A stretch of DNA of 6,300 bases from Desulfocapsa sulfexigens. Its GTDB lineage: Bacteria; Desulfobacterota; Desulfobulbia; Desulfobulbales; Desulfocapsaceae. The translations under genes were made by a program, and so were the position numbers. This document shows, piece by piece, positions 1 to 4,546 of the stretch; the first letter of the stretch is position 1, and each line of letters starts with the position of its first letter. The stretch is from positions 1 through 6,300 of the forward strand of contig DQVD01000104.1 in assembly GCA_015661935.1 (NCBI GenBank), given 5' to 3'. The notes beneath the pieces are model-generated. The model was not told the origin of the DNA, did not search any database, and saw only the letters and a list, made by a program, of their open reading frames with translations.

Positions 1-2
1 CC

Positions 3-85
3 TTTTCGTCCGTCTTCGTCGTTGTAGCAATAGTTACATAACTCTGCTATGCGCTTATTGCCACAACGACGAAGACAAACGAAAA
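3..85. repeat. 83-nt long-stem inverted repeat (hairpin element)
   Basis: Arms 3-25 and 63-85 are inverted copies of 23 nt with two adjacent mismatches (the CC at 10-11 against the AA at 77-78). On the minus-strand transcript both mismatches become G-U pairs. After one mismatch (26/62) the stem continues as 27-32 with 56-61, and the tip can form CATA/TATG (37-40 with 48-51) around a 7-nt loop. Pairing stops at both outer ends, so the whole element lies inside the window. It starts 83 nt beyond the lepA stop codon. The outer ends are TTTTCG and CGAAAA, and no separate T-tract follows on either strand, so it does not look like a standard intrinsic terminator. It could be a dispersed palindromic repeat, a small non-autonomous mobile element, or an RNA-processing or 3'-end-protecting hairpin for lepA mRNA. 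The structure is certain from the sequence; its role is unknown. Confidence 0.85.
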
Positions 86-167
86 TTCGGCGCATTATTT
101 GGCTAATTGTTTCTTTCCATCTCCCTAAGATATGTTTAAAAGATATCGCTGAAGAAATAAAATCAAA

Positions 168-1958
168 TTACTCGGATTTTAAAACGGCAAGGAAAGCTTT
201 CTGTGGAATATCAACATTCCCCACTGTTTTCATACGTTTTTTACCGGCTTTCTGTTTTTCCAGAAGCTTTCGTTTTCGACTTATATCACCACCATAACAC
301 TTAGCTGTTACATCTTTACGCAGGGCAGAAATATTAGTTCGAGCTACAATAGTACCTCCAATGGCTGCCTGAATAGCAATTTTAAACATCTGCCTTGGGA
401 TTTCTTCTTTAAGGCGTTCACATGCGCGTAAACCACGTGCTCTTGCATTATTCCGATGGGCAAGCTGGGAGAGGGCATCTACTATTTCTCCATTTACAAG
501 GATGTCAAGTTTTACCAGATCACTCTTACGATAGTCATACAATTCATAATCAAACGATCCATACCCTTGAGTGATTGATTTTAGTTTGTCGTAAAAATCA
601 TAAATTACTTCAGCGAGAGGAAGCTCACAGGTGAATTCAATTCTTCCAGGCATGGGGTAATGATAGTTTGTGTTTTCGCCTCGTCGTTCCATGCAGAGTG
701 TCATCAGTCCTCCCATATATTTATCGGGGATAAGAATGGTCGCTTTGATATAAGGTTCTTCGACCCTGTCAATTTGCATGGGATCAGGGAAGTAAGCAGG
801 ATTGTCTACTTCAAGCACGGTTTTGTCTTTTAAATAAAAATTGTATTTAACAGATGGAACAGTGAGGATAAGTGAAATGTCAAATTCACGTTCAAGGCGT
901 TCTTGAATGACCTCAAGGTGAAGTAATCCTAAAAATCCGCAACGAAAACCAAAACCAAGTGCAGCTGAAGTGTCTTTTTGAAATATGAGAGCTGCATCAT
1001 TTAGTTGTAATTTTTCCAGTGCAGTTGCCAGGGCTTCATAGTCATCTGTGGCAATGGGATAGATTGAAGAGAAAACGACCTGTTGAACTGTCTTAAAACC
1101 TTCTAGAGCTACATCACATGGATTGTCCACAAGGGTTATGGTGTCACCGGGTCTTGTGTCACTCACGGTTTTTACACCAGCAAGAATATAGCCGACCTCT
1201 CCAGCGCTTAACAGTTTCACTGCTTCTCGTTTAACCCGGAATAAACCTACTTCCTCAACCCGGTATTCTGAGTTGTTAGACATGAATTTAATAGTATCTC
1301 CGGCTTTGACTGTTCCATTAATAATTTTTATGGAAATAATGGTTCCGCGGAATGGATCGTAATTAGCATCAAATATTAGTCCTTGCAGTGGTGCCTTACT
1401 ATCACCCTCCGGGGGGGGGATATGTTTAACAATGGCTTCTAATATTTCTTCAACTCCAACACCAGTTTTTGCAGAACACTGTTGGATAAGTTCCCCGTCA
1501 AGTCCAAGGTCTTCTTCTATCTGCAAAGCTACGCTCTCAGGTTCTGCAGACGGTAAATCAATTTTGTTAATTACAGGAATAATTTCAAGATCGTTTTCCA
1601 TGGCAAGATAGAGGTTCGCAAGTGTCTGCGCTTCAACGCCTTGTGCTGCATCGACGAGAAGTAAAGTTCCTTCACAGGAACTGAGCGCACGTGAAACCTC
1701 ATAGCTGAAATCCACATGACCAGGGGTGTCAACGAGGTTTAGGATATACTCTTTGCCATCATTCGCAGTATAAGGCAGACAGATGGTTTGACTTTTGATG
1801 GTTATACCACGTTCTCGTTCAATATCCATATTGTCCAGTAACTGATTTTTAAAATCACGATTACTAACCTGTTGGCATGATTGAATCATTCTATCTGCGA
1901 GTGTGGATTTGCCATGGTCGATATGGGCAATGATTGAAAAATTTCGTATATTTTGCAT
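168..1958 (-). CDS. lepA: Elongation factor 4 (LepA), ribosome-associated translational GTPase
   Basis: This encodes a 596-aa protein, close to the usual length of about 600 for LepA/EF4, a GTPase related to EF-G that binds the ribosome and affects initiation and back-translocation. The G-domain motifs are all visible: G1 AHIDHGKST (residues 11-19), G2 within RGITI (50-54), G3 DTPGH (77-81, with His81 at the catalytic position), G4 NKID (131-134) and G5 SAK (162-164). A beta-barrel domain II follows at about 190-275, then EF-G-like domains III and V with the LepA block ALGFGFRCGFLGLLH. The LepA-specific basic C-terminal domain ends the protein (YGGDISRKRKLLEKQKAGKK in the last 50 residues). 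The ATG at 1958 was chosen because family members begin a few residues before RNFSIIAHIDHGKST. A TTG at 2021 in the same frame would add 21 non-conserved residues encoded by a hairpin. No clear Shine-Dalgarno sequence precedes the ATG. The coding strand contains a run of nine C (1411-1419) in the IPPPEGD motif, without loss of frame. Confidence 0.97.
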   Translation of the reverse strand: MQNIRNFSIIAHIDHGKSTLADRMIQSCQQVSNRDFKNQLLDNMDIERERGITIKSQTICLPYTANDGKEYILNLVDTPGHVDFSYEVSRALSSCEGTLLLVDAAQGVEAQTLANLYLAMENDLEIIPVINKIDLPSAEPESVALQIEEDLGLDGELIQQCSAKTGVGVEEILEAIVKHIPPPEGDSKAPLQGLIFDANYDPFRGTIISIKIINGTVKAGDTIKFMSNNSEYRVEEVGLFRVKREAVKLLSAGEVGYILAGVKTVSDTRPGDTITLVDNPCDVALEGFKTVQQVVFSSIYPIATDDYEALATALEKLQLNDAALIFQKDTSAALGFGFRCGFLGLLHLEVIQERLEREFDISLILTVPSVKYNFYLKDKTVLEVDNPAYFPDPMQIDRVEEPYIKATILIPDKYMGGLMTLCMERRGENTNYHYPMPGRIEFTCELPLAEVIYDFYDKLKSITQGYGSFDYELYDYRKSDLVKLDILVNGEIVDALSQLAHRNNARARGLRACERLKEEIPRQMFKIAIQAAIGGTIVARTNISALRKDVTAKCYGGDISRKRKLLEKQKAGKKRMKTVGNVDIPQKAFLAVLKSE

Positions 1959-1984
1959 ATATGTGATGAATAAAAAAGATTCTA

Positions 1985-2026
1985 AGGACTCGGTGAAAAA
2001 AAAACCTGGATTTTTCACCAAGTCCT
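1985..2026 (-). repeat. Palindromic stem-loop in the lepA leader
   Basis: Arms 1985-2000 and 2011-2026 pair over 16 bp with one mismatch (C1991 against A2020, which is a G-U pair in minus-strand RNA) around a 10-nt loop. The 9-nt motif CTAAGGACT occurs at 1982-1990 and again at 2025-2033, and the second copy overlaps a near-perfect palindrome (AGTCCT-A-AGGACT). In lepA mRNA the hairpin would sit 26 nt upstream of the start codon, and a T-rich stretch (CTTTTTTATT in the lepA direction) begins several nt after the stem. This makes it either a terminator-like attenuator in the lepA leader or a dispersed palindromic repeat. Nothing further upstream on this strand needs a terminator, which favours a leader element or a repeat. 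The pairing is seen directly; the role is inferred. Confidence 0.7.
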
Positions 2027-2095
2027 AAGGACTGACTCAAAAGTTGGACAAATTCATGCTTTTTAGCATAAAAGAATAAACAATAAAATAGAATT

Positions 2096-2125
2096 TTGAC
2101 ATCCTTTCTAATATGATACCATAAG
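2096..2125 (+). promoter_or_regulatory. Candidate promoter with consensus -35 (TTGACA)
   Basis: A perfect sigma-70-type -35 hexamer TTGACA lies at 2096-2101 on the plus strand, facing the sigma-32-like gene. The -10 is uncertain: TACCAT at 2117-2122 (15-bp spacer) and CATAAG at 2120-2125 (18-bp spacer) each match 4 of 6 consensus bases. It would give a 5' leader of roughly 190-200 nt. It overlaps the minus-strand extended -10 candidate for lepA. Confidence 0.35.
2113..2121 (-). promoter_or_regulatory. Candidate extended -10 promoter for lepA
   Basis: On the minus strand the sequence reads TGG-TATCAT, an extended -10 (TGn) followed by a 5/6 match to TATAAT. No good -35 hexamer lies at the usual 16-18 bp upstream. 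Transcription would begin about 150 nt before the lepA ATG, so the leader would include the palindromic stem-loop. This is the best lepA-directed candidate seen, but it rests on a short motif only. Confidence 0.3.
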
Positions 2126-2207
2126 TGGAGATCGAAGGCAGAATATTAAAGATCGCTTAACGTCTGCGATATTTGGTGAAAGTAGCAGAAATCAGACTTC
2201 ACGGCTT

Positions 2208-2216
2208 TGATATAAT
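2208..2216 (+). promoter_or_regulatory. Extended -10 promoter element upstream of the sigma-32-like gene
   Basis: TGA-TATAAT is a perfect -10 hexamer (2211-2216) with the TGn extension, on the plus strand about 110 nt before the sigma start codon. No recognisable -35 is found 16-18 bp upstream, which is tolerable for an extended -10 promoter. The transcript would start near 2223 and carry a leader of about 100 nt. This is the strongest single core promoter element in the intergenic region. Confidence 0.45.
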
Positions 2217-2297
2217 GATTGCCTTTTCCTGTATCAGTTGTAATAATATGAAATTGTCTAATTGAAAATTTATTAAATAGATTCACTGTAATTAAGC

Positions 2298-2331
2298 ATT
2301 CATGTGAATATGAGATAGAGGATATGACCTC
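2298..2331 (+). promoter_or_regulatory. Structured ribosome-binding region of the sigma-32-like mRNA
   Basis: The only Shine-Dalgarno-like sequence before the start codon is GAGG at 2318-2321, just 2 nt from the ATG, which is unusually close. The same GAGG is a perfect inverted match to CCTC at 2328-2331 in codons 2-3, so a 4-bp hairpin would pair the Shine-Dalgarno and loop out the ATG (loop ATATGA, 2322-2327). Just upstream, ATTC/GAAT (2298-2301 with 2306-2309) can form another small stem. GTGAAT (2304-2309) can alternatively pair with ATTCAC (2281-2286). Such pairing would limit translation initiation. Temperature-controlled structure in this region is known for Escherichia coli rpoH, but four pairs alone are weak, so thermal control here is only a hypothesis. 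Confidence 0.4.
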
Positions 2332-3322
2332 AAAGAAAAAAACCACAAAGAAACCTGCAAAAAAAAAGAAGGTTACTAAAAATCTTACTAAAACTGGCCT
2401 TCATGAGCATCCTCTTGTTGCTCTATCTGATGATGCTAACCTGCCAACTGTTAGTAATCCTGCATTGCATAGATATTTGCAGGAGATCAGCCAGTATGAG
2501 CTGTTAAGTCGCGAAGAAACCGATGAACTTGCTATTCGTTTTCGTGAAGGTGATGATCAGGATGCTGCGTACAGATTGGTTTCAGCCAATCTTCGCCTTG
2601 TTGTCAAAGTTGCCATGGATTTTCAGAAATACTGGATGCAGAATTTTATGGATCTGATCCAGGAAGGAAATGTTGGTCTGGTTCAGGCAACCAGGAAATT
2701 TGACCCATACCGTGGTGTTAAATTTTCCTATTATGCGGCATACTGGATTCGGGCATATATTCTGAAGTTTATTATGGATAACTGGCGCCTGGTCAAGATT
2801 GGAACAACGCAGGCCCAACGGAAGCTGTTTTTTTCCCTTAATAAAGAAAAGAAATTGCTGGAAGCACAAGGGTTCAAACCTGAAGTGAAACTCCTGGCAG
2901 AGCGCTTAAGTGTTAAGGAAAGTGAAGTCATTGAAATGAGCCAGAGGATGGATAGCTGGGATGTATCCCTGGAAAGTCCTGTACGCTCCGACTCTGACGA
3001 TGAACAAAAAAGTTTTCTTCCATCGAATGGCCCCCAAATAGAAGATATTGTGGCCGGCGAGGAAATGAAAGTCAATCTTGCTGGATTGTTAACCATTCTT
3101 AAAGAAAAGCTTAATGAAAAGGAAACAATGATCCTTGAGGAAAGGTTGCTGACGGACGAACCCCTTACTCTCCAGACAATTGCTGACCGTTTCGGCATCT
3201 CAAGAGAACGTGTGCGTCAAATTGAAGTAAATTTATTGAAAAAAATGAAAAAATATCTTGAAGCAGAAATGCCGGATATAGTCGACTTTTTTGATGGAAA
3301 GCGAATGGTGCAAAAAGTATGA
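2324..3322 (+). CDS. Alternative sigma factor of the RpoH (sigma-32) type
   Basis: This 332-aa sigma-70-family protein directs RNA polymerase core to specific promoters in the cytoplasm. Region 1.2 begins at about residue 46 (NPALHRYLQEI). Region 2 spans about 81-155, with the core-binding segment DLIQEGNVGLVQATRKFDP (110-128) and the promoter-reading region 2.4 WIRAYILKFIMDNW (141-154). QRKLFF (165-170) matches the 'RpoH box' that distinguishes sigma-32 proteins from RpoD and RpoS. Region 3 follows, then the region 4.2 helix-turn-helix with the signature GISRERVRQIEVNLLKKMKK (291-310). Region 1.1 is absent. Oddities are a lysine-rich N-terminal tail (13 Lys in the first 23 residues, partly encoded by a run of nine A) and a short extension after region 4.2. 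The ATG at 2324 is the first plausible start in the open frame. The stop overlaps the next gene's ATG, implying co-translation. Whether this is the cell's main heat-shock sigma or a paralogue with a special regulon cannot be decided from the window, so no symbol is given. Confidence 0.9.
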   Translation: MTSKKKTTKKPAKKKKVTKNLTKTGLHEHPLVALSDDANLPTVSNPALHRYLQEISQYELLSREETDELAIRFREGDDQDAAYRLVSANLRLVVKVAMDFQKYWMQNFMDLIQEGNVGLVQATRKFDPYRGVKFSYYAAYWIRAYILKFIMDNWRLVKIGTTQAQRKLFFSLNKEKKLLEAQGFKPEVKLLAERLSVKESEVIEMSQRMDSWDVSLESPVRSDSDDEQKSFLPSNGPQIEDIVAGEEMKVNLAGLLTILKEKLNEKETMILEERLLTDEPLTLQTIADRFGISRERVRQIEVNLLKKMKKYLEAEMPDIVDFFDGKRMVQKV

Positions 3323-4494
3323 GAATTCCATTATTGGATCTTGGTAGTCAATTAATCCCTTTACGTCAGGAAATAATTGATGCTGTTACTAAAGTGATTG
3401 ATTCAACGACTTATATCCAGGGCCCTGAAGTAATTGGGCTCGAAAGTGAAGTAGCCGACTATTGTAATACTACTAGTGCCATTGGTGTCTCCAGTGGAAC
3501 AGATGCGCTTCTTGTTGCGCTCATGGCTTTAAAAATTGGGCCAGGTGATAGAGTTCTCACCACATCCTATTCATTCTTTGCCACAATGGGTGTTATATTA
3601 CGATGTGGTGCTAAGCCTGTTTTTGCTGATATCGACCCTGTCTCCTACAATATCGATCCAGTTGCAATGGCTGCTGTTCTTGAGAATGATACGGAAAAAT
3701 CAATTAAAGCTATTATTCCCGTGCACCTGTACGGGCAATGTGCAGATATGACCGCTATCATGGCCCTGGCTAAACAATATGACATTCCGGTTATCGAAGA
3801 TGCCGCACAGGCAATTGGGGCGGAATACCCTTCCGGATCTGGTAATTGGTTGCGAAGTGGTTCCATGGGAATCGCAGGTTGTTTTTCTTTCTTCCCAAGC
3901 AAAAATCTTGGCGGAATAGGTGATGGTGGTATGGTTGTCAGTAATGATTCCACGTTTGGCGAACTGGTTAGAATGCTTCGCAATCATGGTGCAGAACCAA
4001 AATATTATCATGCTGAAATAGGCGGAAATTTCCGATTGGATCCAATCCAGGCTACAGTATTACGAATCAAGCTGAAACACTTGGAGGATTGGCATGCCGC
4101 AAGAAGAGAAAATGCTATTACATACAACGCGTTGTTTGCCGAAACCTCTTTGATTGAGGAACAAAAACTACAGCTTCCAGTGGCTGTTTATAAGGAACAG
4201 GCTGAACTCTCAGGTAAGTCGAGGAATTATCATATTTATAATCAGTATATTCTTGCAGTTGAAAACCGGGATGGATTGATCAAATGGCTTTCTTCCAGAG
4301 ATATAGGATGTGAAATTTACTATCCTCTCTGTCTCCATGAACAGGAATGCCTTGCTCGGCTTATAAGCAAGCCTGTTTTGCCACATGCAGAGAAGGCTGC
4401 TCGTAGCACTCTCGCATTACCTGTCTATCCAGAATTGACATTGGACATGCAGAGATACGTAGTGGATCAAATTGTTGCTTTCTATCAGTCTTAA
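3319..4494 (+). CDS. DegT/DnrJ/EryC1/StrS family PLP-dependent sugar aminotransferase
   Basis: This 391-aa cytoplasmic enzyme is full length for its family (about 370-400). Members transfer an amino group, usually from glutamate, to a keto group on a nucleotide-linked sugar, making amino sugars for surface polysaccharides, glycoproteins or glycosylated metabolites. Visible motifs are SGTDALLVAL (59-68, phosphate binding), PVHLYGQCADM (134-144), EDAAQAIGAEY (160-170, with Asp161 contacting the PLP ring nitrogen), and SFFPSKNLGG (190-199, with Lys195 as the Schiff-base lysine). GGNFRLDPIQATVLRIKL (235-252) and the C-terminal block IYYPLCLHEQ / LALPVYPELT follow. All catalytic residues are present. 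The style resembles WbpE/WlbC-type UDP-sugar aminotransferases, but substrate cannot be read from sequence. The ATG overlaps the sigma-gene stop (ATGA) and lacks its own strong Shine-Dalgarno, so translation is probably coupled. An exported TPR protein follows, which supports a cell-surface glycan role. Confidence 0.93.
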   Translation: MRIPLLDLGSQLIPLRQEIIDAVTKVIDSTTYIQGPEVIGLESEVADYCNTTSAIGVSSGTDALLVALMALKIGPGDRVLTTSYSFFATMGVILRCGAKPVFADIDPVSYNIDPVAMAAVLENDTEKSIKAIIPVHLYGQCADMTAIMALAKQYDIPVIEDAAQAIGAEYPSGSGNWLRSGSMGIAGCFSFFPSKNLGGIGDGGMVVSNDSTFGELVRMLRNHGAEPKYYHAEIGGNFRLDPIQATVLRIKLKHLEDWHAARRENAITYNALFAETSLIEEQKLQLPVAVYKEQAELSGKSRNYHIYNQYILAVENRDGLIKWLSSRDIGCEIYYPLCLHEQECLARLISKPVLPHAEKAARSTLALPVYPELTLDMQRYVVDQIVAFYQS

Positions 4495-4546
4495 CCATGC
4501 AGAGCCTGTAAGGACTAAAACGACTTGTACTTAAAGTCTTGACTGT

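Larger units (their letters stand above)
1959..2323. other. Divergent intergenic region between lepA and the sigma-32-like gene
   Basis: This stretch of about 365 bp is AT-rich, has no convincing gene, and separates two divergently transcribed genes. It contains a 16-bp-stem palindrome (1985-2026), a small ATGCT/AGCAT inverted repeat (2056-2069), overlapping candidate promoter elements around 2096-2122 on both strands, an extended -10 element at 2208-2216 facing the sigma gene, and short inverted repeats close to the sigma start codon. The only open frame of any length here (minus strand, 2146-2346) overlaps the start of the sigma gene and has no recognisable protein character. Confidence 0.8.

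Noticed and set aside
3..85. The long hairpin as an integron attC site or CRISPR repeat
   Set aside because: There are no matching GTTRRRY/RYYYAAC core sites at the arm ends, and no periodic repeat-spacer pattern.
129..147. GATAT/ATATC stem just after lepA as its terminator
   Set aside because: Only five A/T-rich pairs, and no T-run follows in the lepA direction.
49..297. Plus-strand open frame of 82 codons
   Set aside because: It overlaps the long hairpin and the 3' end of lepA on the other strand, and its product has no recognisable protein character.
1959..2021. Upstream TTG start that would extend LepA by 21 residues
   Set aside because: The added residues are encoded by the palindromic stem-loop, are not LepA-like, and known LepA proteins begin right before RNFSIIAHIDHGKST.
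2045..2060. Possible sigma-54 (-24/-12) promoter, TGG...TGC with correct GG-GC spacing
   Set aside because: Only the GG and GC doublets and a few flanking bases match, the CAC block is missing, and the nearest gene starts more than 250 nt downstream. No sigma-54 activator context is visible.
2146..2346. Minus-strand open frame of 66 codons
   Set aside because: It starts inside the sigma gene and runs through AT-rich promoter DNA, with no ribosome-binding site or family resemblance.
4522..4538. GACTT/AAGTC small inverted repeat between the aminotransferase and TPR genes as a terminator
   Set aside because: Five AT-rich pairs with a 7-nt loop and no T-tract are too weak, so it gives no reason to split the operon.
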